DNA of 64,000 nucleotides from positions 21,061,709 to 21,125,708 of the forward strand of contig NC_132896.1 of NCBI RefSeq assembly GCF_030463535.1. Reading direction: 5' to 3'. Source of the DNA: Salminus brasiliensis. Its lineage: Eukaryota; Chordata; Actinopteri; Characiformes; Bryconidae. A model generated the notes under the pieces. It had not been told where the DNA came from. It did not search any database and was given only the letters and a program-made list of their open reading frames with translations. Both the position numbers and the translations under genes were made by a program. Positions 1-12,400 of this stretch are shown in pieces. Each line of letters starts with the position of its first letter. Position 1 is the first letter of the stretch.

Positions 1-931
1 GACTGATGCTGTAAGTCTTAATATACATTTTCTCCAAATTAGGCCAGAGATTAATGTCAGATTTTGCAGATCTGGTTTGATTAAAGCCAGCAGATATTTG
101 CATTGTATTGCATTTTGTGTTGTTTTAGTTGGAACTAAAGTGTGAATGCTGCCATTAAAACTCTGGTGTGTGCACCAAACAAACGACTGAAACCCCCTGT
201 GCAGATGTGTCTCGGCCCGCTTCTAAACAAACTCTGCTGTAGTTCGATTAAACTACCAAAAAAGCTTTCATAGATTAACCGGTCTCTACATTCTTGTTGT
301 TCTTATTTTTGCATTTGCCTATGCAAAATATCATTTTCCGCACTATTTTCTAAGATGTTTTAACACATAAGTGTATTATAATAATTATAATCTATTAATA
401 GAACAGAATTTTTTATTTTACAACAACAGAGTTTTAGAGAACCTGACATACGCTCATATGACCGCACACATCAACTATATTACTCAAGGCCGTGTGTTGC
501 ACTTACCCTGCTTTGCCTTAGTGGAAGCAGAGCAGCCTTATTGGCTTCTGGATTGTGTATCACAGCGCTGAGACTTAAACGCCTTTCTCTTTCAATGAAA
601 AACGAATATTTGTGTTCTCTGGGTTATTGACTGCGAATGGAAGGGCTGAAATTTGATCCTGATTCCCAGCTCTTGCTTTTCAGAGGTGTTCAGTGTCAGT
701 GTTCAGTGTTCAAGAGAGCATTCACTCTGTTCTGAAAAAAAAAGAAACAAAGTTTCCTGTACTCTGAACACCTCTCAAGGTTGTATTTTGTCACTCCTTT
801 GCATGACAGCAGTGCGCCTGGATGAACTTGACCCTGCCATTCAAGATTTAGCAAATAGCTTTTCATGCATGGCATGTTTGTGTGGCTGATATTGCTCTCT
901 CTCTCCCTCCCTCTTCTGTTTCCCCATCTAG
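1..931 (+). other. drp2: drp2 intron, no feature recognised
   Basis: This is the intron before the first WW exon. No exon matching the expected upstream coding sequence was found. The segment is AT-rich single-copy-looking DNA with a polypyrimidine run just before the acceptor at 930-931. Confidence 0.6.
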
Positions 932-2424
932 GTTCTGTGCAGATACCTTGGGAGCGTGCTATATCCCCCAACAAAGTGCCATACTACATCAAGTAAGTTC
1001 AGCTATGAGCCATCTGCAGTCAGTGCAGTCAGCGTGCATTTGCTGCCTGCAAGACAAACCAGTAGTGAAGAGTGTCTGGCTATCTAGCTGAGAGAGAGGA
1101 GAAAGGTTCCTGAAAACACAATTACTGCTCCCTGGTGCAGAAGATTATTGCGCTGTGATACAAATAATATTTGACCACGGCGAGCCTTTGTCATGTGCTC
1201 TGCTGTGTTTCGCAAACCTTTTCTGTTCCCACAGATATCAGTCAGTCAGCCTTGAATAGGGACATTAATGGCTGTTGTCTTTTAAGGGAAGGTATTGGGT
1301 TTGGTCTCTCTGCTTTGTTCGGCTCATCGATATTTCTCTGTGGCATTTGTTTTCCGAACTGGAATCCATCAGTGCATCTCTACACTGCCTCTAGCTGTGG
1401 CTTTTGATGCCCTGCATGTCTGTGGTGGTTTTTATGGGCCGCACAAGTGGGCCACAGGAGGGAGGTACAGATGGACATTGTTTGTCGCCGGCCGATCAAT
1501 GTAAGCTCTTCTCAGGTAATTATGAGCGAGTGAATGGCCCTGCAGCCACTGGCAAACTGCCTGCTGTGAGCAGGCTTGGCTATATATTTGTTCTCGTTAT
1601 TAATTAATTTGATATCTCTGTCACCATGCGTCTTGTGCATTGCTGCAGCTGTTGCGGATGCAGCAATAAAGGTACAGAGTGGATTTGACCATGTCGTTTG
1701 TAATGTTAGCGCCTAGTCTGGTATTGAATTCTTCTGGAAAACTTTTGTGATAGTAGTTGTAGTTCTCTCCCACTCTCTCTCTTTTACTTACACCTCTTTG
1801 ATTCTGTAAGATTATTTGAACAGTAGTAGTCTTCCGTGTAGCTCAGTGACTTGTAGCGCACCCACTCGTGTCAGTAAAGATTGCAGATTTGTAGATACTA
1901 TTCTATAATATCTTTGTTTTCTGTTTTCTGTGTTTTTTCTCAAGTCTGTGGCATATGTGGAAAAAACGTAAAGTACTATGCTGCGTAACGAACAACATTC
2001 AAATCTAGAGCAATGTCGCTTCCAGCAGGTTTAAGATAATGTTACTAGAAGCGACTCGTAATTGTGGTTATCATAACGAATGTCACATAATCAGTTTGTA
2101 TTGTGTGTAGGATTACAGACAAGTAAGTGTGGACTTCACCCCAGAATCCAAGCCCCTAAAACTTTTAGAATAAAAATGCTAGCTGTTTCATGTTGATGTG
2201 TAAATCGAGCAGCCACTCCCATCTCTATCATGTGTGTAGAGAATTCTTCCATTGCAAACTGGTCCAAAACTGGTCCAAACCCTGTCGGGATAGTACTGTT
2301 GTAGTACAGTGCTGACCTTTGTGTGTTCTCTACCTCCCTTTTCATTTTATTTCTCTCTACAGCCATCAGGCTCAGACAACCTGCTGGGATCATCCAAAGA
2401 TGACAGAATTGTACCAAGCTCTGG
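932..2424 (+). CDS. drp2: drp2 exons encoding the WW domain
   Basis: Exons 932-992 (61 bp) and 2363-2424 (62 bp) encode the WW domain. The first conserved tryptophan is in [16 protein letters not shown] and the second in TTCWDHPKM. In the dystrophin family this domain, together with the EF-hand region, binds the PPxY tail of beta-dystroglycan. The first exon begins with the last two bases of a split codon, so another coding exon must precede it outside the window. Confidence 0.92.
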
Positions 2425-5400
2425 GTAGGACAATTAAATTTATGACCACCCCAATCCCCCCCTCCCAAAACTCCCAAAACACACAGGGCACACATATATC
2501 TTGTTCACACACTAACATACACTTCAACACCTTTTCCCTCATTATAGTCCCTTCCCCTCACTAAGACACTTCTCTCATTAGCCACCATATGATTGCTTTG
2601 CCTGCTCTAATTAATAGTGATTAAAGGGCATTTTCTGTGTGTGTTAATTGATGCATTGATGCGATCAGAGAAGCTATGCCACAAGCATGATCCCACCCGA
2701 GTGACTCATTCCTTTTTGTTTGTGTGCAGAAGAGAGAGTTCTTGTCAAAGGTGTATAGATGCTTCTGTGGGCCCTCTTGTCTAAATGTTCCTTTTGTCTG
2801 TGTTTGTCTGTTCTTTTCTTTTCTTTATCTTCCTCCCATGCTATCACTCTCACAGCGGACCTGAACAACATCAAGTTCTCTGCATACCGGACGGCGATGA
2901 AGCTGCGGCGAGTGCAGAAATCTCTGAGACGTACGTGCACAGGAACGCTCCTCCTTTGCTTGGTAGCCACTCTACCTTGCCCTTTCTCTCACCTGCCTCT
3001 GCCGAATGTCCTCTTCCACTCTTATAGTGCATCAGTCATCGATTAGTTGCGGACAGGGCTCAGCCTGCTCCGTCAGTTTCATTAGGGCCCAGTGATTTTC
3101 GTACGGCCTAATTAAGCCTAATAATTGTCGCGATTATGCCTCTTATAGGGAGGTAATTAAACAGTCTGGATGAAGAATTGGATGAACTAGTGATCCTCCA
3201 GAGTCAGGATTGGCAGGCTGAAGTTTATCTGCTGCTGCCCAGGCAGGAGCCCACTCTCTTGGGTATGCGCCAGGTTGACTGCTCATGACCCTTTCGCCCT
3301 AGATAGGCGCCATCCAGCAGCACACACCTGCTTGGAGCACAGCCGTCTCTTTCATGCTTGTCTACCTCTCCTCCCTCGACCCCCTTCAAGAGTTAAATAA
3401 ATAATACTGCATAACATGCAGCGCACTGCTAAGACAGCCTTCGTTTCTCTTTATCTCTCCTCATCCCCTCCCTCTTTCTTCCCTTTCGTTCTCTCTCTCT
3501 GGGGCGCTTGCTGTCTTGTTCTCACTTTCTCATGCCCTCTTTCCCTTTCCCTCTCTTTATTTCTCTCTCTGCTGGACCGCTAGTCCATGTCATTAAGAGA
3601 ATTAATTACCAGGCTGGCATAGCAACTCTGCAGTTTGCTGTGCTAGCTGGCCGTGATTGAAGAAGCCTGCATAGAAAAAACATCCACCAAGGCCTTTTAG
3701 TGTCTCTAAGACCATCCCTGAAAGCACTCCAGCCACTATCCCTCTATATGTCATCTCATTATCTTATTATCCAATTAGGCATGACAGTGGACAGCTTTAA
3801 ATCTATAGCCTGTCTGGAATGGCCTGGGAAAATGACTTTAGAGCAGGGAAATTGAATTAGATTGCACTCTGCTCGCATAATCCACACCCTGAAGTTTTAA
3901 AAGGTGCAACAGGCTAGTAAAAAAATAGTGTTTGTTATATTTGTGTGTGTATTTGTGCGCATGGCTGTGTGTGTAGTGGATCTGCTGAAGCTGACAAGTG
4001 TGACCGAGGTGTTTAGGGAACAGGAGCTGCAGCATGGAGAGTATGTGATGGACGTGGTGGAGGTGATCCACGCCCTCACTGCCCTGTATGAAAGACTGGA
4101 AGAGGAGCGATCTGTACTCATCAATATCCCTCTCTGCGTAGATATGTGCCTCAACTGGTTGCTCAACGTCTATGACAGGTGCTGTCACATTGCCACACCG
4201 CCTCTGACGTGTTCCTGCTTGACATGCTTTGACCTTGTGACCTCCCACACCCGCTTACGCACATTTATCATCCAATCACGCCCACTTCACCTTCGGTCGC
4301 CTGTCAAGGTTAGGGCTCCTGCCCCCCACTGCTCTGATCGGTGGCTTGATTTAAGGCACTCTTTCATATTAAGGCTGTGTGTTCTCTGTGCGCCTGTGAA
4401 GTGAATTAGATCATGACAAAGGCGAAGGAAAATCAAGACAGGCAGGCAGCCAATCAGAGCGTGTGGGACAGTTAAAAGCTCCCCTGCTTGATCTCCCTGC
4501 CAAAGCTCTTGACTGAAAATGTTAGGTAGTTGTTTCAGCGAATACAAAAAAGGCAAAACAACCTTGCAGTTATTTATTTATTTTTATTTTTTTTCCTATC
4601 CATCATAAATTTGTTTAGCAGCTCTTAACTATCTGCTGCTAATGGCTGGAAATGACTGTTTTCACCCCACGCATAAATTGCGATAATTGCTTTTTTTGTT
4701 TTGCGATAAACACAGGGAGAGAATGAGAATGAGCTGGGTGCAAGGGAATGATAATCACCAGTTCCCAGTCAGACAAGAGAACGGAACAAGCTGGAGAAAT
4801 GTTCATTTTCGGAAAAACAGCCCTGGCGGGGTGATTTTTCCTCATACCAAGCAAAGGAGTACTTTGTAGCATGACACAGAATTGGTGCAGTATTTCTGGT
4901 TCTTGCTCAAAAAATCTAAATGTGTTCACTATTGTTGGGGTAAGTCTCCCTAGAGCACCACACCCCCCTCACTCCGATCTGTTTCAGGCATATCCCATTT
5001 CCCTAAGCCTTGGTACATGGTATAATTTTGGACTATTTAAACTAGATCCATCACATGAGTGATTCAGTTAAGGGGATTCAGTACACTCTGCATCAGGCTC
5101 TCTCGCTCATAGCGCTTCCAGCTGACTGCACCTATTCACCGTCTTGGCTATAAAAGGTTTTGGTAATGCCTTGGGCTCAGTCACTTGCGCATTGGACTAT
5201 TATGGCCCCCCATTTCACTATGCTATAGTCCTCTCACTCTTTGCTCACTCTCATGAGCTCAGTCACCTTAGTCAAGGTACACTGGCCTCATCCAGGGGCC
5301 AATTCCATTCTCTTGAGCAGTTATTTTTAACAGTCCTGTGCACCCATTGCCCTGTATTTCTTTAACTAGTCCCTGCACCAACACACTTTATTCAGTTCAT

Positions 5401-6406
5401 CAGCTAATTATCAGTACTCTGTGCCCTGGATCAGAAATGTTGGGGAATGGGTTAGTTGAAACTATGCAGAACAGAGGGTCCTTATGACTGGCTGTGAAAA
5501 CCAGTTCATTTTCATTTACTTATTTGAGCTCCTTTCCAGTGTCTGTCCCTCTCATTTCTCTAATTATGTGTTTTACATGGCATATTACACCTGGTACATC
5601 CACTTCAGTACATCAACACTTGCAGTGCTTGAGTCCAGTTAGATGTGCCCCCTCACCTTTAACTCCATATACATTTGTCATCCACTCCATATACTTTGTC
5701 ACTCCCCACTCACTGTCCACTTTATTAGGTGTGTTGTATACACTGACCATCAACAGTTTTTTTTTTTTTCAATTTCTCGCTGTGACACAATTTTGCTCCA
5801 TCCTTACGTGTTATTAATGTTTCTTTACTAAGTCTTGCATGGAGGTTAGGTTGGACCAGCAGTTTTGGAAACTTCTTTTGCAGTTCTATGTTTTTTTTGT
5901 GCTAATGTCCTCATAGTTGCCTTAGTTGCCTGAGTTTCTTTTAGTTTGCGAGTGTGGAAACTTAAAAGTGTGTTATTGTGTATGAAAGATTACCCAGTTT
6001 AAAGCTTTAAACATCTGTTCCTTTGTGTTCCTTGCAGCGGTCGCAATGGTAAGATGCGGGTGCTCTCTTTCAAGACAGGGATAGTGAGCCTATGCAATGC
6101 GGATGTCCAAGAGAAATACAGATGTGAGTAGAAGTCAACCATACATGCAGCACAGCCTTTAAACAAAGCTTTGTTTTTGTGCATAAATATATATATATAT
6201 ACATATATGCACAAAAACAAACTTTATATATATATACATATAGCTCTGTCTTTGGGGCCTGTTCAGAATTCAAAAGTACAGATTTGTGTTTCCTCATGTA
6301 TTCCTAACAAATGTTCTAATGTGTTGATTTTTATCCCCACATGAAGAGTAAAACATATATACAGACATACACACACACCCACATATATACACATGAACAT
6401 ATGCAT

Positions 6407-6448
<42 letters not shown>

Positions 6449-9400
6449 TCACTTAGCCTAATGGAGACAACACTTCAATAATGCTGAAAGCATTTCTGTT
6501 TGTTTCACTAAAACACAAAGCCTGTGCTTAGCCTCCAGGTCTTCATCGACTCTTTTGTGAGGTGCTTCCTTTGTCCTTTTTTTCCATTCACGCTTGTGCC
6601 CTTATATTTCATGTCTAGCTATGCCATGGAAGAGTTTTTTATAGGGTCTGTCTAGCTACTTTTACATATGCAACCTTGTTAATACGCGCACATGAGAATT
6701 ACATGCCATTCAGAAAGGCTAGTAGTCAGACAGCAGGAGCAGAATTCGGCCCAGTGGGTCAGAGGCACGCCCACTTACTGTCAGCACACCATCTGTTAAC
6801 CGCCATAAAAAACTCAGCAGCTCCGTGTGATGGGTTTTATACTACTATGGAAAGAAAGAGGAGTTGAAAAAAGTCTCTTTTTCTTCTTTGGCCTGTTCAA
6901 GCTAGAGATGGCATGACATTTTTTCTACTTTTGATATTGAAACATTCTACTACCCAGAAAGAACCACAGGGCTAACAACATCACATCACACAGTGTGGGC
7001 TGTCACATTTGTTTTGAGCTTTGTCAACAAGCTTGAACAGACAAAATGCACCACCAATGCTGTAGAGCTGCATTTTAAAAAGCCAGTAGAAAGACCTAAA
7101 GCTTTGTTAAACAAATGTAAAACCTTAAGTTTAATGTACTTAAGATACTAAACATGTATGTTAGAACAACATATACAAATACATTCCCCTATTGGCTATT
7201 ATTGATATATCAAATACATTGGCAGTATAATCTTGTGGTAATGCAAGAGTAAACACTGCAGTACTCATCCAGCATATAGTCACACTCAGTAGGACAGAAA
7301 TAACCTACCCTTAGAACCTACACAGGCCAGGCAGTCAACCATTGTATAATTTATTAATGTATACCTAAAAGAGGGTAACCTGGGAATAATGACTACACAC
7401 TGTTGGGGAGTGAGGTGGCCTAATAGAGACATGTCCAGTATCCAAATAGATAGTGCCTGTTCTGAAAGGACTAACCCATGACAAACCGAATGAGAGCAAA
7501 AGCATTTTCACGTTTTGACTATGCAGTTGGACCTTGTTGTACCTTTGAGCGTACATTTTCATTGTTTGTACCTCAACAATAATGTGTAATGTGATTTCCT
7601 TAAAATATTATCATTCTTGCACTTGCATTGTTTAATGTTTAAATTTTGCTAAGATTCTCTCGTTAAGTAGCTTGATCTAAAACTAGCTAGCAGCTCTGCC
7701 CCGAGGTATGCTAGCATTGAGGTTGACAAGTTATACTAGCACTCAAGGTGCTAAGAAAAGACGCAAGGTGTCTGGGTACTTGCATCATTGTGCAATCAAG
7801 TGTCTGTATTTTTGTGTGTCTCTGGGGTGAAGAGGCATCTGCTTCATAAGATGATATGTAAAATGTAAAGGATGGTTGAATGTTACCATGCAGAAACAGC
7901 TGTGCAAAGACCTGAAATCACCTCTAAAGGCCTCTTTAATGATGCTGCAAGTATAACTGTAACAATACCACCTTCTTCCTCGCAGCACAGCACACTACAC
8001 TACACTACACCAGTAAGAGTCTGTGGGCAAGACTTCTGAAGCTGTGTGATTCAAATGCACACCAGTTAAAGTCCAAACGCTAATGAGTAGTATGCGTAAT
8101 TAATCACACATATTACAGGCAATAGTAGCTTGATTAGGACAGGGAGCAGGGAACAGACTTTCCGTCACTGTGTGGGTGAAATGTGAGTTTAAAAACGGAT
8201 TTTGTTTGCATGTGTGCCAAGGGAGATGGACGCTCCCTGCTTCCAGAGTCACACTAATTCTGCAGAGTAGCAAAAGTGATGTAAACCACTACAATCTGCA
8301 GAGTGCACGATACATAGTCTGCCTCTCTGCGTACAAAAATCCCTATGGCAAGGATTCAAAACTGGTATTAGCAGCCTCACTGGCTCCCTTGAGACTACCC
8401 TCCGTGCAGAAGGGAGCTCCACCTGGAAATCAGTGAGACAGAGGGATTCAGTGCCAAATAGAGAGCAATTTTAAAGAGGGATGTTTAAAGTACCCCAGTT
8501 TGTACTAGAAGACTTAGATATATGTGGCTATATGAAATATGCTACCTAGTATTCAATTACACCTGTTCCCTGAGCAGATATGTGTACAAACAGCAGCACC
8601 TACACCTGTAATATCAGAAGAATTGGCTAACTGTCTAACCTTGGACTTCCACTGAAAGTCTTGATAATCTAATATATGTTTTATCTGTGGAGTTAGAGAA
8701 CATATCTGTAAGGCAGTATAACATTTGCAGTGTTACAGTATGTGTGTGTGTATGTGTGTGTTTTAGATTTATTCAGACAGGTATGTGGGCCAAATGGTTT
8801 GACGGATCAGAAGCACCTCAGCCTGCTGCTCCATGAAGTCATACAAATCCCGCGCCAGCTGGGTGAGGTAGCAGCCTTTGGGGGAAGCAACGTGGAGCCC
8901 AGTGTCCAGAGCTGCTTCCGCATGGTGAGCCTCAAGCAGCCTATGGAAAAGATTTTGCACAAGAAATAATCTCTTTCTCTTGCTCTCTCTCTTGCTCTTT
9001 CATTCCTTGTCTTTCTTATTTGTCTTTCCCAGTCCCCCTTTTTTCTCATTCTTTCTTTGTTTCATCTCTCTCTCTTTCTGTTTTCTCTCTACTACATGCA
9101 TACTTCATTTTAAGCTTGCCCTCCACTGTCTCTTTTACCTCTCTGCTGGATTGTTGTCATAGGTCTCATCTCAGTAGACTGGCGCAGCTTTCGTGGGTGG
9201 AAGCTCAATAGTAGGAGTAGAGATGTGTGTCTTGGAGAGAGAGAGAGAGAGAGAGAGACAAAGAGAAATGTAAAGGATAAAAGAAAATAAACAGGATTGT
9301 TAAAAAATTTGAAAAGGAAAAGGCTCTCTGTTCTCAATTTCTTTTGGTTACAAGTTTAAAGCGTTTCAGAGCGGAAGCTTTAAATAAAGTCCTCCTTTAG

Positions 9401-12400
9401 GGGTACTTAGGGTCACTCTTTTGCTCCCATTAATTCCCTTTTGATTTTGCAAGGAATTTCCCTGAGGGCAGAGAAAAATAATAAAATGTGGGAATACACT
9501 GTGCTTCTCGCTCTGGCCTGATTTGGAGATTTAAATGAATAGTTTTTCCACAAAAAAATACATTCTCCAGTTTTTGAAACAATATTGGTAGGGCTCTTTT
9601 AGGTGAAATTGGTTCTTTTGTACTAAGTGTAAAAATTACCTCCTTACACTTTCATGAGAAAAAAAACTACAACTATGTCCCATTTTTGTAGTGGCCTTGC
9701 TCAACCACAAGTAAAAACAAAACATTTTAATGACCATCATGCTCAGGCAGTTGTTGTTCTAGACACCATGTGCTTTGCAGGAAATATCACCAAATATTAG
9801 CTTGATTGCTAGTATTCTGCACATTGGTACCTATTCTGTTTTACTTAGAGGCAAGATACAGCACAAAAGACCACCTAAATTGTTTCAAATTCTTTGAAAA
9901 ATGGAAAAGGAGATGTTTTGTAAACTGTAAAACTGTAAAACTGTACTTTGAATGTCAAGACATGTGTACCTGTGAATGATCTAGAATGACATGGTCTATC
10001 GAAGATGTACCAGTGTCTTCATTATACAGAAAGCACAGTCACAACTAAAGGTCATTGTCTTCCCAGTATGTAAAGCCCCCTGCAGTTGTCTACAATTTGT
10101 CTTTACCTAAATATGACTGTTATTCTAAAACCACCACCAACATCAGCTTCCTGGAATCTAATGGCATTTAGCCTCATGTGTGAACTAATTATGGGCTCTG
10201 TGCTGGGTCTACTGGTGTTTGGAGAGTGGCCTTAAACTTATAATTCTTGATTCTCTTGTCATTCCTTAATTAAATCCTCCCCATTCAAGAGCATGACTGT
10301 GATACCAGCCATGAGTAATTAAATTCCATTCTTTTCCACATTTGTTCTATTTCAGGGTTTTTATTAGCAGATGAAATAGTACTGTAGTGTCAATCAGAAC
10401 TTCCCAAATTGCCAATTTATCACCTACTGCATTAATAAAGTCAAGCTGATAAAGTGGTGCAGCTGAGCTTGGCTAGGGAGTAACAGAGAGAATTGCAAGT
10501 GTCTTTATGTGTGGTGAGGAGGGGGGCCTGGAGGGGGGATGGAAAGGATGGATTTGAGGTAGATTTGAGGTTCTTGATAATTGAAAAGCCTGATTATCTA
10601 AAATGTGTTGTGAGACTCACAACAATGAGGGCAGAACACAAAGACCCACAAAAACATGAGGTTGGCAGTGAAAGCACCCCAGAGAGAGCGGTGTGTTGGC
10701 AGAGTCAGGCAGCAGGGGGAAAAGCAGAAAAGAGAGTGAATGGAAAATCAAAAGAAAGGAAAGTCATCAGGCCTTGAGGGAGATGCAGTGTGATGTGTAT
10801 GGGGATAGATTTGTCCCTAGCAGCAAGCAGCATCATGTTTTCTTATTCTGTTTTTTGTATAAGAAAAAGTATCTTTGGTATCTGGGCAAGAGAGAGAGAA
10901 AGGGGAGAGTGTCCTCTCTTCCCCTTGCCTTCCTCTTTCCAGTGCAGGTCTTTTGTACTCGCTGTGATGAGGAGATCAGTGACTGTGGCTGTCCCAACTG
11001 ATGTGGGAGCATTAGGGTGCCTACACTGAATATGTCTGTCTGCAGTAGATGGGGGGTTTAGCACCATGGACAACAATCCTGAAGCAGCAAAGCAGTCTGA
11101 CATTACAGTGTGCATTCCAAAACCTTACCACCGTCATAAAATCAAGATCAACATTTGGTGTACAGGTTTTGTGGGGAGGGGGGTTCTGAAATCAACACAG
11201 TTCAAAATGATCCATACATGGTCAAACATGTAAATACACACCTTTAGATATTAATTCTGAGGTGCTAAAATTTTCAAAATGTTTCTTAACTTGCCAAGAC
11301 CTTATAACTTCTTGTTAGTGATCATCATTGACTACAGGTGGTAGCTTCTATGTGCATAATCCACGTTTGTTTGACCACTCTTTGGATTGAAAAACATACT
11401 GCAATGGTATAACCCAAGGAGCTCAGTAGAGAATTGAGTAGGCCTCAGTACAACTCTTTGGATGGTGTTGCCACTTTGCCACGGTCTGGAAGAAGATCCA
11501 ATTCCACCCTTGGCTGAAACAAATTAGGATTTGGATGGTCAGGAACAACCCAATAACCATCAAAGTACAGGCCTGCCATTAACTGGAAGCTCCTGGAAAG
11601 GAGTGTCACTGTCTACAGTCAAGTTAAAGTCAAAGGACTATCACAGAATTCTTGAGCATAACCCTAAACCATCAGCTAAATGGTTGAAACTTTAACACAA
11701 TTGGCCGTTCGAACAGGATGATAAGAAATGAATAAAGCAAGCTAACATTAAAGTTTTATAATGGTTCTCCCAAAGTCCTAAACCTTATCGAAAACATGTG
11801 GACTGTGCTTAAAGGTGGGGTTTGTGTCAGAAAACCAACAAATTTAACTGACCAATTTTGCCAAGAAGAGTGGTCATTCTACCAATTCTGATGTATATTT
11901 TTGACCCAGTTGATTTCAGAAAACCCTACAAAAATGAAAGATGATGGACACCTTCATTCTGCCCCAGATACAAGAACATTTAAAATAAGCAATTGAAAGC
12001 CCAATTTTGGCATGACATTTATGTCCTTAATTGAATGTATGTAAACTTTCAACCATAACTGTACACTTAGACCTATAATAGCTTGCATGCACACGCACAC
12101 ACATTTTCAGGAGGTGCCACACTTTAGTGGCAGCTACGGGCCATGCAAGATACATTCACGTTAATTATGGCTCTTTGCCTGGGCTACAAAGAGGGCCCTG
12201 GGGAAATAAACCTTTTAATGCATCTTTGATGCGCATTTAATGAGAATTTACCACATTACAGATTTTTTCAGCGCCTCACGACTCACTCTTTTATTGAGCT
12301 TCCTTCCTGTCATCCTCTCCTGCTGTGACCCTGTAATATGCGTCAGGTTTTACTCGTAGTGCCTTACATAACGTTTCCAGTGTTTTCTGTAACAATGTGT

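Noticed and set aside
1..20. GT-AAG donor-like site at position 11, suggesting an upstream drp2 exon ending at 10
   Set aside because: The phase needed by the 932 exon puts a TGA stop in the last codons before the site, so it cannot be the preceding coding exon.
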